From positions 124,001 through 188,000 of the forward strand of contig NZ_CAKMMW010000009.1 of assembly GCF_927798215.1 (NCBI RefSeq): a DNA stretch of 64,000 nucleotides, written 5' to 3'. Position numbers and translations under genes: made by a program. The notes under the pieces are model-generated. The model had not been told where the DNA came from. It did not search any database and worked only from the letters and a program-made list of their open reading frames with translations. Source of the stretch: Paenibacillus_E allorhizoplanae (GTDB taxonomy: Bacteria > Bacillota > Bacilli > Paenibacillales > NBRC-103111). How positions within the stretch are numbered: the first letter of the stretch is position 1; each line of letters begins with the position of its first letter. This document shows, piece after piece, positions 51,531-60,692 of the stretch.

Positions 51531-52112
51531 TTAGGAAGTTTGTAAACCATAATCACGTGCCAAGCCTGCTAATCCGTCTTTATAACCGCTGCCGATTGCG
51601 CTAAATTTCCACTCGCCGTTATTGCGGTAAAGTTCACCGATAACAACGCCTGTTTCAATGGAGAAATCCTCACCAAGATCGAAACGAATTAATTCCGCGC
51701 CAGATCCCTCATTTAGCACACGCACATATGCATTGGAAACTTGTCCAAAGTTTTGCGCTCTTGCTTCCGCATCATGAATTGTAATACAGAATGCGATTTT
51801 CTCTGTTTCAGCAGGTACTGCGCTAAGATCAATGTAGATAACTTCATCATCGCCATCGCCTGCACCTGTACGATTGTCACCTTTGTGCTCGATAGAACCA
51901 TTCGCATTTTTAGTGTTGTTGTAGAAAATAAAATCGGATTCGTTGCCAACTTTACCAGCTGCATTCGCTGCAAAAATGGAAGCATCCAAATCGAAATCCT
52001 TACCGCCATCATATTTGTTCGTGTCCCATCCTAAGCCAACAAGAACTTTCGTCAAACCTGGGTTTGTTTTCGTTAAATCGACTTTCTGACCTTTAGATAA
52101 TGAAATAGACAT
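51531..52112 (-). CDS. terD: TerD family stress protein (second)
   Basis: A 193-aa beta-sandwich protein of the TerD/TerE family: MSISLSKGQKVDLTKTNPGLTKVLVGLGWD, DFDLDASIFAANAAGK, the calcium-binding loop DNRTGAGDGDDE, and GVVIGELYRNNGEWKFSAIGSGY. TerD proteins bind Ca2+ and sit at the inner face of the membrane with TerC. AGAGAGGTA precedes the ATG. It is 38 bases downstream of its paralogue. Confidence 0.95.
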   Translation of the reverse strand: MSISLSKGQKVDLTKTNPGLTKVLVGLGWDTNKYDGGKDFDLDASIFAANAAGKVGNESDFIFYNNTKNANGSIEHKGDNRTGAGDGDDEVIYIDLSAVPAETEKIAFCITIHDAEARAQNFGQVSNAYVRVLNEGSGAELIRFDLGEDFSIETGVVIGELYRNNGEWKFSAIGSGYKDGLAGLARDYGLQTS

Positions 52113-52150
52113 GTGAAATACCTCTCTTTATATAGGATTTGGCAGAGCCA

Positions 52151-52750
52151 TTATTGATATCTTTTAACCAATTGTCCAATGGTTGTATCTGTACTGCCTT
52201 CACCAACTGCACTGAATTTCCATTCGCCGCTGTGTCGGTAAATTTCACCAACAATAAGCGATGATTTGCCTGAATAGTCATCAGTTAAATTAAACTTAAC
52301 CAACTCTTGTTGATTAGAACCATTCAATACGCGGATATAAGCGGATTGAATGAGACCGAAATCTTGCTTTCTATTCACACAGTCATAAATATTCACGACG
52401 AATACGATTTTACTCACATCCGCAGGAACTTGTCCTAAATTAATAGAAATTGTCTCATCGTCACCATCGCCATCTCCGGTACGGTTGTCACCAGAGTGAA
52501 CGACTGAACCATCAGGGCTTTGTAGATTAGCAAAATAAATCACATGTTTCTGGTTGGTTATTCTTCCCTTTTCATCCAATAAAATCACGGAAGCGTCACA
52601 ATCGATCTCAACTGCCGATTTCTTAGAGCCGAAGAACCCCTTCTTCTCAACAACTGCAGGATCCCAACCCAATCCAACCACAACTTTAGAAAGACCTGCG
52701 TTACCTTTTGTTAAATCAATCTTTTGACCTTTGACTAAACTGATTGTCAA
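52151..52750 (-). CDS. TerD family stress protein (first gene of ter operon)
   Basis: A 199-aa paralogue of the next gene: SLVKGQKIDLTKGNAGLSKVVVGLGWD, EIDCDASVILLDEKGR, the loop DNRTGDGDGDDE and SLIVGEIYRHSGEWKFSAVGEGS. An inserted segment (VEKKGFFGSKKSAV, about 35-48) distinguishes it from the second copy. It starts at TTG 52750 with GGGAGGTG six bases upstream; a frame open to 52819 reads through the promoter region and is not credible. A sigma-W-like promoter lies 50 bases upstream. Confidence 0.93.
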   Translation of the reverse strand: MTISLVKGQKIDLTKGNAGLSKVVVGLGWDPAVVEKKGFFGSKKSAVEIDCDASVILLDEKGRITNQKHVIYFANLQSPDGSVVHSGDNRTGDGDGDDETISINLGQVPADVSKIVFVVNIYDCVNRKQDFGLIQSAYIRVLNGSNQQELVKFNLTDDYSGKSSLIVGEIYRHSGEWKFSAVGEGSTDTTIGQLVKRYQ

Positions 52751-52799
52751 CGAGGTCACCTCCCTTCGCTTACCTGTTTTAGTGAACTCCCTTATCTGA

Positions 52800-52825
52800 T
52801 ACGCATGAAATTCAATCACGTTTCA
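52800..52825 (-). promoter_or_regulatory. ECF (sigma-W-type) promoter of the ter operon
   Basis: Minus strand: TGAAAC (52820-52825), a 16-base spacer, CGTA (52800-52803). This equals the B. subtilis sigma-W consensus TGAAAC-N16-CGTA. The expected transcript start is about 45 bases before the TTG of the first terD gene. In B. subtilis the terD-like yceCDEFGHI operon is also under ECF control. Confidence 0.82.
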
Positions 52826-52884
52826 CTTTCCTGGGTAAATTATTTGTGAATTCGACTTTAGTAGTCAAAATCCCCCAGAATTCA

Positions 52885-52916
52885 AAAGAAAAACAGCCAC
52901 AGGACGATCCTAGGCT
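52885..52916 (-). terminator. Terminator of the sulfatase gene
   Basis: CAGCC-AGG pairs with CCT-GGCTG (52894-52916), followed on the minus strand by TTTTTCTTTT. It isolates the ter operon from the gene upstream. Confidence 0.75.
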
Positions 52917-53021
52917 GCGTTTTATCTTATTATAACATTTTACAACTTATGGTATTCAAAAAATTTCCATTGAGACGTCTCCGACACCTCCTTCTGCTCC
53001 CCGTGTGGGCTGTTGACTTGG

Positions 53022-54482
53022 CTACCATTGACCGCCGTAACGCATTGGACCTCGCCAGGCGAATGGATTCGTCACTTTCAATTGCTCTTCAGTTAGATTG
53101 GGCTGAGTGTGGAAGGGCATCCTTGTTTCAACTGTATCGTTAGCGAGTAATTCAGGAAACCTCGTCGTTAACAACGTTCTCAACGTCTCCAGCATATCGC
53201 AACTCCTAGTATTTGAATCCTGACTAAGATCATTGCTTTCTTCTGGATCCTGCACGAGGTCGAACAACTGCTCACTCCCCCCGCAGACATAATAGAGATA
53301 TTTCCACTCGCCGTTCGTTACCATATACAAACCATCTAGATCATTCATATAGCCATAAATCCATGGGCGCTCTTCGGATAATGAGGTCAAATTCAGTAAG
53401 CTGCGTCCGTCTCTTTTCTGATCATCCTCCTGCAGGCATCCAGCATAGTCAAGCACAGTCGGGTAAATATCAGCCAATATGATAGGTGTTGCGCTGACAG
53501 TCGAGGCGGTTAGGGCTCCCTGCCAATCTTTCGGCGGCTTCAAAAGGAAGGGAACTTTGGTTGAAGGTTCGTAGAAGCAGGTTTTGTGAAATAACCCGTG
53601 GTCCCCCAGCATCTCTCCATGGTCTGAAGTAAAGATAACAACTGTGTTATCCCACAGCTGCTTGCTTTTTAATTCACCAAATAATCGTCCTAGCTCATAA
53701 TCAATATGAGTCAGTTGCGCGTAATAATGCTTCCTTGCCATACTTACGATGTGTGGAGGTAAAACATCTAATTTATGACTCTTCTTCCTGGTGCGAACCC
53801 ATTCAGGAACCTCCTCCGATGTATTCCAAGCTGCAGCTACCGGCGACGAAATGTTCACACCGTCATAGAGTCTGACAAAGGATTCTGGCGGGTCATAGGG
53901 TGGATGCGGCGCTTCGAAGCTGGTCCATAGGAAGAAAGGCATCTCTGAATCACGCTGACGCAAAAAGTCGATCGACTCATTCACTGTCCAATGTGTAGCT
54001 GAATATGGAATGGGAACTGAATTATAAACGGGATATACTTCGTTTCCACCCATACCATGACCACGATATAATCCTCGATATTCCGTGGTTTCAAGGTAGT
54101 TCACATAATCTTCTGGAACGAGTCTCATCCGTTCAAAGCCATTTCGATTCCTTGGTGGGATGAACTGCATCTTGCCAGCAGCATGCGTTTGATAGCCAGC
54201 AGTGCTCAACCTGCCAGGCAAGGTCATTTTCGAATCCTCAGGAATACGAAACTCCCCATTCTTGGCTACACCATGATGATAGGCAGCTTGGCCAGTCATC
54301 ATCGACGTCCTGGATGGGATGCAAAGCGGACAATCGGAATACGCGTTTGTGAAACGGATCCCTTCACACGCTAGTTGATCCAAGTGTGGTGTCATAACGG
54401 GATGCATGGAATCAGCAATCCCAAGGCAATCGAATCGTTGTTGGTCTGTCGTGACGAATAGAATGTTCGGGCGTCGGCTCAA
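53022..54482 (-). CDS. Sulfatase (arylsulfatase/choline-sulfatase-like)
   Basis: A 486-aa type I sulfatase. RRPNILFVTTDQQRFD gives the metal Asp13; the formylglycine motif is C54-I-P-S-R in SDCPLCIPSRTSMMTG; VVIFTSDHGEMLGDHGLFHK supplies further metal ligands. Cys54 must be oxidised by a sulfatase-modifying enzyme encoded elsewhere. There is no signal peptide, so it acts in the cytoplasm. It starts at TTG 54482 after AAGGGGGA. The substrate is unknown. Confidence 0.92.
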   Translation of the reverse strand: MSRRPNILFVTTDQQRFDCLGIADSMHPVMTPHLDQLACEGIRFTNAYSDCPLCIPSRTSMMTGQAAYHHGVAKNGEFRIPEDSKMTLPGRLSTAGYQTHAAGKMQFIPPRNRNGFERMRLVPEDYVNYLETTEYRGLYRGHGMGGNEVYPVYNSVPIPYSATHWTVNESIDFLRQRDSEMPFFLWTSFEAPHPPYDPPESFVRLYDGVNISSPVAAAWNTSEEVPEWVRTRKKSHKLDVLPPHIVSMARKHYYAQLTHIDYELGRLFGELKSKQLWDNTVVIFTSDHGEMLGDHGLFHKTCFYEPSTKVPFLLKPPKDWQGALTASTVSATPIILADIYPTVLDYAGCLQEDDQKRDGRSLLNLTSLSEERPWIYGYMNDLDGLYMVTNGEWKYLYYVCGGSEQLFDLVQDPEESNDLSQDSNTRSCDMLETLRTLLTTRFPELLANDTVETRMPFHTQPNLTEEQLKVTNPFAWRGPMRYGGQW

Positions 54483-54643
54483 AAGTAAATCCCCCTTCTC
54501 GGATAAAACGCTTACACTAAGTATAGGGGAAAGCGCCTATCCTTCCTATGCGCTAATCTACAGAAAAGGTTTGAAATATCCAGTATTTCCTGCGACAGAC
54601 TGAAAAAGTAATGTTTTAAAGATAAGCCTTATTCAAAATGAAA

Positions 54644-54676
54644 AACCGAGGAAGATCGATGATCCTTCTCGGTTAA
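54644..54676 (-). terminator. Terminator of the KtrB-like gene
   Basis: AACCGAG-AAGAT pairs with ATC-TTCTCGGTT (54644-54674), then TTTTT on the minus strand. Confidence 0.8.
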
Positions 54677-54704
54677 TATGTGTTGAGTTGAGTTGCCTAG
54701 CTGC

Positions 54705-56054
54705 TCACCCAATGATTAGCTTTTCTTCTGGAAAGCGGATGAGAGGTTTCTTCTTACCATTGGTAAATAAGGAATAGAATAGAAACAATCCGATCCTTCC
54801 GATAAACATGAGCACGATGAGCGAGATTTTGCTAAAGGTGCCCAGATCTGCGGTAATTCCTGTGGATAAACCGCACGTGCCGAATGCAGACGCCACCTCG
54901 AATAGGATCGCAGACACTCCCCAACGGTTCGGTTCAGCTATCAGCAGAATGAAGATCCCTCCGAGAAGCAGTGCTATACCCGTTAGGAAAAACACAAAGC
55001 TTTTAAGTGAGTCCTCTTGGCTTATCATCCGACCGAATACCTTCGGTTCTTTCTCCCCTCGCGCATACGCAATAAGGGCCAGTACAATAACGGCTACGGT
55101 CGTTGTTCGAACACCGCCCCCCATGCTGGAAGGGCTTGCCCCAATAAACATTAGAATAGAAACAAGCAACAAGCTTGCCTCTGTAATGGTAGACATATCA
55201 ATGGTTGTAAGTCCAGCGCTGCGCGATGTGACGGATGTGAAGAGTGCGGTAAGTATTTTCCCATGCCAGCTCATCCCTGCCAACGCATGCGTTCGCTCCA
55301 TCAACCAGAAGCCAATCGTCCCAAACAATAGCAGTACCGAGGTCGTAACGAGTGTCAGCTTGGTAAAAAGCGAGAAACGGAAATTCTTATGCCCACCCCA
55401 AAAATATTCTCGCAACTCAGCCAGTACTGGAAACCCAATCCCGCCTAATACAATCAAGAACATCGTAAGCGCTTGAACGAAATAATCACTCGAATAATTA
55501 AGCAAAGAATTACCGAACAGATCAAATCCAGCATTCGTAAACGCCGAAATGGTATGAAACATCCCATAGTACAATGCACTCCAAATCGACCCGTACTCTC
55601 CTGTAAAATAGAAATACAAGCCAAATGCCAATGTACTAATCGCCTCTAGAATCAGCGTAAAGCCCAGCACTAGCTTCATTAACTGAACCAATCCAGATAA
55701 ATTATTACGATTCTGGTCAATCATAATCATCTTCCGCTGCAGTAAGCCGATTTCCTGCCCAAACAATAGCCAATAGAAGCTCCCCAACGTCATGACGCCG
55801 ATCCCACCGAATTGAAAAGCGACGATAAGTACGCCAACGCCGAAACTACTGAGTGTTTCATTGATACCAACCGTTGTCAGCCCCGTAACACTGACAGCAC
55901 TAGCGGATGTAAAGAGGGCGTCCACAAAGGAGATTGTGGCGCCCGCTTTTAAACTGATAGGTAATTTAAGAAGGATGGCGATAAGAAATATGCCAATCAG
56001 ATAAGCGATAACAATAAGTCTGGACGCAGGCATTTTCTGTAGTTTATTAAGCAT
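54705..56054 (-). CDS. TrkH/KtrB-family potassium uptake protein
   Basis: A 449-aa membrane protein with four membrane-pore-membrane repeats. The selectivity-filter glycines are in SVTGLTTVG, SAFTNAGFD, SVTSRSAGLTT and AFGTCGLSTG; the third repeat has the GGGVRTTT cytoplasmic segment. KtrB works with a KtrA-type RCK subunit, and none is adjacent, as is common for KtrD. Length and absence of extra helices favour KtrB/KtrD over TrkH. It is 29 bases downstream of the sugar isomerase gene, an unusual partner. GAAGGT precedes the ATG. Confidence 0.93.
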   Translation of the reverse strand: MLNKLQKMPASRLIVIAYLIGIFLIAILLKLPISLKAGATISFVDALFTSASAVSVTGLTTVGINETLSSFGVGVLIVAFQFGGIGVMTLGSFYWLLFGQEIGLLQRKMIMIDQNRNNLSGLVQLMKLVLGFTLILEAISTLAFGLYFYFTGEYGSIWSALYYGMFHTISAFTNAGFDLFGNSLLNYSSDYFVQALTMFLIVLGGIGFPVLAELREYFWGGHKNFRFSLFTKLTLVTTSVLLLFGTIGFWLMERTHALAGMSWHGKILTALFTSVTSRSAGLTTIDMSTITEASLLLVSILMFIGASPSSMGGGVRTTTVAVIVLALIAYARGEKEPKVFGRMISQEDSLKSFVFFLTGIALLLGGIFILLIAEPNRWGVSAILFEVASAFGTCGLSTGITADLGTFSKISLIVLMFIGRIGLFLFYSLFTNGKKKPLIRFPEEKLIIG

Positions 56055-56083
56055 GATTATACCTTCAACTGAGAGTAATAGGA

Positions 56084-56884
56084 TTAGATACTCTTATAGT
56101 GTCCTTTGAAATGTTTTCCCATCCAAAGGCAAACGTCCCATAAATCTGCAACAGGTTGGTTGGTGAACGGCAAGGTGTGCAAATACCCTGGAGGCCCAAA
56201 CTCTGGCGTAAAAGTGACTGTCGTTAGCCCTGCATCCTGCTTCGCTTGTACGATGCTATCCCACCAGCTCATGTGCCTCTGCAATTCGTGTACGTATTCC
56301 GGTGCTCTTGGATCAGGTACTTGAGGACCTTGTGCATAGCCTACTCGGCCATGAATATGCTGGACACGGGAGAATGATTTGCGCAAATTCTCCTCTTGAT
56401 TCTCTAAGGTGGTCTCGGTTACACAGCACCAGTGGCTGTAATCAGCTGTTAGATTGATCTCAGGCACGGCATCTAACAGTCTGCCCGTTTCCCATGGATT
56501 ATACAAGGCTCTGCCGCGGTGAGTCTCATGGCCAATGGCAATCCCATATTCTTTCTCAATATCAGCCGCTTTACGAAAGAATTCGACTTGCTCTTCAAAT
56601 GGCATCGAATCTTTGGCGCTATGTGAAGTAATGCTAATAGGTTGAAAGGTTACAGCACGTGCCACTTGCTCGGCAAAAGAAGTTACATGATCAGGACCCT
56701 GGGTAAATACCATCGCAATATAGTCCAATTGATGCTTCTCCAGTAGCTTCCGGAATTGTTCTTCTTCCGCAAGTGTCGGCATCGGTGCCTCAATTCCCAC
56801 ATAACCCGCTGCTGCAATTCGTTCAAATTGGGATTCTAGCGAGCCTTCCATGCCCCACAATGCTTTAAATAATTTGATTTCCAT
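56084..56884 (-). CDS. Sugar phosphate isomerase/epimerase (AP-endonuclease-2 fold)
   Basis: A 266-aa TIM-barrel protein of the xylose isomerase-like family: LWGMEGSLESQFERIAAAGYVGIEAPMP, ITSHSAKDSMPFEEQVEFF, GIAIGHETHRGRALYNPWETGRLLD, LTADYSHWCC, VQHIHGRVGYAQGPQV and TFTPEFGPPGY. The Glu/His/Asp residues in these strands form the usual metal site. The sugar is unknown. GAGGAGGG precedes the ATG. The location next to secreted glycosidases and sugar permeases suggests catabolism of a released sugar. Confidence 0.87.
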   Translation of the reverse strand: MEIKLFKALWGMEGSLESQFERIAAAGYVGIEAPMPTLAEEEQFRKLLEKHQLDYIAMVFTQGPDHVTSFAEQVARAVTFQPISITSHSAKDSMPFEEQVEFFRKAADIEKEYGIAIGHETHRGRALYNPWETGRLLDAVPEINLTADYSHWCCVTETTLENQEENLRKSFSRVQHIHGRVGYAQGPQVPDPRAPEYVHELQRHMSWWDSIVQAKQDAGLTTVTFTPEFGPPGYLHTLPFTNQPVADLWDVCLWMGKHFKGHYKSI

Positions 56885-56984
56885 CCTTCATAGCCCTCCT
56901 CATCACAATCAATGAGTCAAGCTTAAATCATCTTACATTATTTTACTAGTGCAAATTTTTAACCTAATCCTATGCTAGAAACTC

Positions 56985-57024
56985 GAAAAAAAAGATACCC
57001 AAGGATATCCTTCATCCCTGGGCT
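56985..57024 (-). terminator. Terminator of the GH27 gene
   Basis: Minus strand: CCCAGGGA-AAGGATATCCTTGGG-type stem followed by TTTTTTTT. It lies 20 bases beyond the GH27 stop. Confidence 0.75.
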
Positions 57025-57042
57025 TCCTATGGTCTATTTCAT

Positions 57043-59100
57043 TTACTGTGCCTTCATGTTATCCAGATTCAAATAATTATTGCTCCCTTTCGCAGCATCG
57101 AAAATCAGAGAAATCGTGTTGCCGCCGCTATTTAAGGCGACGCTCGAGACCGTAACGGAATTATACGAACTCCAGCTTCCCGTACCGGCAAATGATACAT
57201 TGTTAACGACGCCTACGCCGTTCACATAGAGATATCGTCCTGCTGTTCCTGCCCCGGCAGCATACCGGAAGGTCAAATTGTAATTGCCAGCTGCACTCGC
57301 AACAACGTTAAAGTCTACCCATTGTCCGCTGGCATTCCAGCCTGCGACATAGCCATTTCCAGTGAATCCGCCATTGGTAGATTCCGTAGAGAGGGAATGA
57401 AGAGAAGCTGACTCTGCTTCATAGGTGATATCCGTTTCGATAAGCTGGAAGGCCATGTTATCTGCTACTGCATAGGGCCACTGAATAAATGTACCGCCGC
57501 TAATCAACGAGTTATTCGCGACATTGAGCGATTTACCGGAGAGTCTGTTGGTTATTTTATAATAGCCTTGAGTAAGCCCTTGGATTAGCCATTGATCATT
57601 GCCAGTTGTACCATAATCCCATTGAAAAACCTTCGCACCATCGCTTAAAGATGCATTTTCGACAGCTAGCGCTTTTCCACTTTTTACATTAATAATTTTA
57701 TAGTAACCGCTATCTGTAGCAGTAATAACCCACTTGTCATTCTGCGCAATACCTTTATCCCATTGAAGAATGTTCGCTCCGTTCGAAGTCGAGGCTCCGT
57801 CAACAGCTAGCGACAAGCCATTTGATTTCGGGGATAATCGGAATGTTTTTCCCGAAACAATCGCCCCTGTTGCTGCCTCCGAACCTGTGAGCTTTAACAT
57901 AACAGATCCGTGTGAGGGCACAGTTGTCGTATAACTTGTTGTAAAAGAGCCCACATTCGCTTTAGCCCACAAATCTCTAACTGCTACCGTGGAGCTCAAT
58001 CCAAGGCTTGCAAAATTCACCGTCATATTCGATGACGCATTCGTACGATTTAACAAGACTATGGCTCTGGTCCCCGAAGTCTGCAATACCTTTGAATAAA
58101 CCTGAAGCCCGCCAACATCACTTACCAATACGCCCTGTTTGCCCAACGCATCTTGATCCACGGCAATCACTTCGGCATTCATCAAAGTATCTTTCGTTGC
58201 TTGATTCATGGAGGCTAAGTTATTGCCAGCAATGAGCGGTGATGCCATGATCGCCCACATGGACATATGCGAACGGTATTCAGTATCTGTCATCCCTGCT
58301 CCAAACACAGCGCCTGTTCCGTAGTTGCCCACCATCAGCATATCTGCATCGTTCCAGCCTAAGGTAGGGCCAGCGAAGTTAGCAAGAGGAGCGTTCTGGT
58401 CAATAATCCATGTGACTCTATCCCAGAAATCGAAAATATCATCCGTCGTTCGCCAGATGTTTCCTGTTGCAGGACCCCATATCCAGGGCTTATTCACTCC
58501 CCAGTTACAAATGCTGAATAACATTGGCCTTCCAGAATTAGCTATGGCATCTCGGATAATGCTATACCGCGTTTGTGGATCCAAGGTGCCGTGATCACAC
58601 CAATCTACCTTGGTATAGTCAACACCCCATGCGGCGAATGTAGCAGCATCTTGAACCTCATGACCAAACATGCCAGGCCTTCCAGCACACGTCGTGTACC
58701 CAGCATCCGTGTAGAGCCCAAATTTTAAGCCTTTGCTATGAACATAACTGGCGAGTGCTGCAATGCCACTTGGAAATTTGGCCGGGTCTGCGATGATCGT
58801 GCCATTAGCAGCTCTGCTTGTTTGCCAACAATCATCGATCACAATGTAGGTATAGCCCGCTGCTTTCATGCCGCTACTGACTGCAGCATCCGCTGCTTGC
58901 TTTATTTTATCTTCATCCACATTACATCCATAGATGTTCCAGCTATTCCAACCCATTGGAGGAGTCACCGCAAGACCGTTGTTTAAAGCTGCAGCTTTCT
59001 GCGGAAACAAATAGCCTGACATGATCAATGGCAATGTAATAAAAAATACCAGCATTACCTGTCGTACAACATGTATTTGATTTCCCGCTTCTTTTATCAT
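57043..59100 (-). CDS. Secreted GH27 alpha-galactosidase with ricin-type and CBM35-like modules
   Basis: A 685-aa exoenzyme. The signal peptide includes VMLVFFITLPLIMSGYLF; the mature start is near LNNGLAVTPPMGWNSWNIYG. The GH27 catalytic part (about 40-410) has YIVIDDCWQ, nucleophile Asp in YTKVDWCD and acid/base Asp in WNDADMLMVGN. Next comes a ricin B-like region (about 425-555) with repeats such as KSGKALAVENASLSDGAKVFQWDYG, then a C-terminal CBM35/CBM6-like module (from YEAESASLH). It probably removes alpha-galactosyl groups from polysaccharide. ATG 59100 follows GGAGG; a TTG at 59118 is in frame. The last module is shared with the GH76 gene upstream. Confidence 0.92.
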   Translation of the reverse strand: MIKEAGNQIHVVRQVMLVFFITLPLIMSGYLFPQKAAALNNGLAVTPPMGWNSWNIYGCNVDEDKIKQAADAAVSSGMKAAGYTYIVIDDCWQTSRAANGTIIADPAKFPSGIAALASYVHSKGLKFGLYTDAGYTTCAGRPGMFGHEVQDAATFAAWGVDYTKVDWCDHGTLDPQTRYSIIRDAIANSGRPMLFSICNWGVNKPWIWGPATGNIWRTTDDIFDFWDRVTWIIDQNAPLANFAGPTLGWNDADMLMVGNYGTGAVFGAGMTDTEYRSHMSMWAIMASPLIAGNNLASMNQATKDTLMNAEVIAVDQDALGKQGVLVSDVGGLQVYSKVLQTSGTRAIVLLNRTNASSNMTVNFASLGLSSTVAVRDLWAKANVGSFTTSYTTTVPSHGSVMLKLTGSEAATGAIVSGKTFRLSPKSNGLSLAVDGASTSNGANILQWDKGIAQNDKWVITATDSGYYKIINVKSGKALAVENASLSDGAKVFQWDYGTTGNDQWLIQGLTQGYYKITNRLSGKSLNVANNSLISGGTFIQWPYAVADNMAFQLIETDITYEAESASLHSLSTESTNGGFTGNGYVAGWNASGQWVDFNVVASAAGNYNLTFRYAAGAGTAGRYLYVNGVGVVNNVSFAGTGSWSSYNSVTVSSVALNSGGNTISLIFDAAKGSNNYLNLDNMKAQ

Positions 59101-59123
59101 AACTTCCTCCATTTTCAAGATTT

Positions 59124-60692
59124 TTATAAGCCAGACAATTGGTCTATATTCAAATAGTTCGTATTACCTTTCGAACTAGCAAATCCAAGTCTGATCGTGT
59201 TAGACCCCGCTGCTAAAGAAACCGTTAAGGAGACGGTGTTCCAGGTACTCCAGTTCGAGGTTCCATTGAAGGTGAGATTCGCAGCCACATCAACACCATT
59301 CACATTCACATAACGGCTCGCATTTCCAGCCGCTGCCGCGTATCGGAATGTAATGGTTTTGGTACCGGCCGTATTCTGATTCACATAGAAATCGATGGTC
59401 GTGCCGTTCGTATTCCAACCTGCCACATAGCCCCGGCCATTAAAGCCAGTCTGTGTGCTTTCATTGATCATGCCGCTGCCGCTTACTAAGGTACGCCTTG
59501 CATTCTCGGCTTCATACACCCCGTTGCCAGCAATGTTTCCTGTGTAATTATCTGCGGGCGCAAGTTGTAGAATGGAAGCTCCTGCTGCGGCTGCTAAGCT
59601 TTGAACGTAGGAAGAGCCCGTTGGCGCTGTCCAATCACTGCCGATGATCCCATCGGATGTGCGTCTGTGGTTCCACGCTTGTGTGGCATTTTGCTGCAGA
59701 AAGTTGAGATATTGAGACTGACTCGCCTGTACGCGAAGCTGGTTCAGGTTGCGTGCAAAAACCATTTTGAAACCAGGGGCGTCATTTTCCCCCTCATATA
59801 ATAGTGTGGTAGCCGAGGTCATTTTGTTGATGACATAATTAGCAGCATTATTCGCATCCGTCAAATAACTAGCTGTACCCGTAGCCATGTATAACGCTGT
59901 AGCTGCACCTAGATAAGTGCCGTAATTGTACGTAAAGTCCCAATCCTTCACGATCCCAGCTCCTGTACCTTCCATGTGATCATTTACCTTACTTCCATTG
60001 ACTAGTTTCGTTTGAATCCAACTGTAGATTTGCTGCGCTTTCGTTAAGTAACTGGCGTTATTGTAAGCATTTTTTAACTTAATGGCGGTCATGACCATAG
60101 GCGCGTTGGTAGCCATATTTTTCTGAGCATTGGTGCTGGTTGCCGGATTCTGCGCATCCGATCTCCACCAAATTCCGCCGCCATAATAAGAGGTATCCCA
60201 GCTGGCATAGACGTGATCGAAGAGAAAGGAGCCGCGGTTCAAATATTCTTGTGTTCCCGTAATCTCATAGGCACGCAGACAGGCAAGCGCCCACCAGCCG
60301 AGGTCATCATTAAACTGGTTCGCTACCATGTTCGTGTATTTCGCATTGAAGCCCGTGTAAATATCATCGATCATCGTACGATATGTGCTGATTCCTGTAC
60401 GTTGATAAGCATCCATCACCGTTTCCCACAGCTGAGCCTCCCACCAGAAATCCGTGTAGAGTCCACCGTTCGGACCATAAGCATGGGCAGCTTGAATCTG
60501 ATGATCGCTGTTCGTGTAGAAGTATTTAGCCGATGCATCATAAAACGTGGTTACGAAAGACGTCATCGCTGTATCCGCATTGGCTGTCGTGAAAGCAGAA
60601 GCGCGATTGGCGCCTCCCCAAACCGTAAGAAATAGGACCATGACCAAACACATGCTTACCCATTTGGCTGCTGTTCTTTGTACTAGACTCAT
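59124..60692 (-). CDS. Secreted GH76 alpha-1,6-mannanase-like enzyme with CBM module
   Basis: A 522-aa exoenzyme. The signal peptide (WVSMCLVMVLFLTVWGG, cleavage near ASA) precedes a GH76 (alpha/alpha)6 catalytic domain with the DD pair in FNDDLGWWALACLRAYEITG, GGGIWWRS and WDFTYNYGTYLGAA. The C-terminal ~125 residues (YEAENARRTL ... YLNIDQLSGL) form a CBM35-like module closely resembling that of the GH27 enzyme. GH76 enzymes cleave alpha-1,6-mannan as in fungal cell walls. ATG 60692 follows AAGGAGTTG; the longer frame to 60728 is less likely. It lies 23 bases upstream of the GH27 gene, so both are one operon. Confidence 0.92.
   Translation of the reverse strand: MSLVQRTAAKWVSMCLVMVLFLTVWGGANRASAFTTANADTAMTSFVTTFYDASAKYFYTNSDHQIQAAHAYGPNGGLYTDFWWEAQLWETVMDAYQRTGISTYRTMIDDIYTGFNAKYTNMVANQFNDDLGWWALACLRAYEITGTQEYLNRGSFLFDHVYASWDTSYYGGGIWWRSDAQNPATSTNAQKNMATNAPMVMTAIKLKNAYNNASYLTKAQQIYSWIQTKLVNGSKVNDHMEGTGAGIVKDWDFTYNYGTYLGAATALYMATGTASYLTDANNAANYVINKMTSATTLLYEGENDAPGFKMVFARNLNQLRVQASQSQYLNFLQQNATQAWNHRRTSDGIIGSDWTAPTGSSYVQSLAAAAGASILQLAPADNYTGNIAGNGVYEAENARRTLVSGSGMINESTQTGFNGRGYVAGWNTNGTTIDFYVNQNTAGTKTITFRYAAAAGNASRYVNVNGVDVAANLTFNGTSNWSTWNTVSLTVSLAAGSNTIRLGFASSKGNTNYLNIDQLSGL

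Noticed and set aside
52926..52960. Sigma-A promoter TTGAAT-N19-TATAAT upstream of the ter operon
   Set aside because: The spacer is too long, and a terminator hairpin lies directly downstream, so it would not feed the ter genes.
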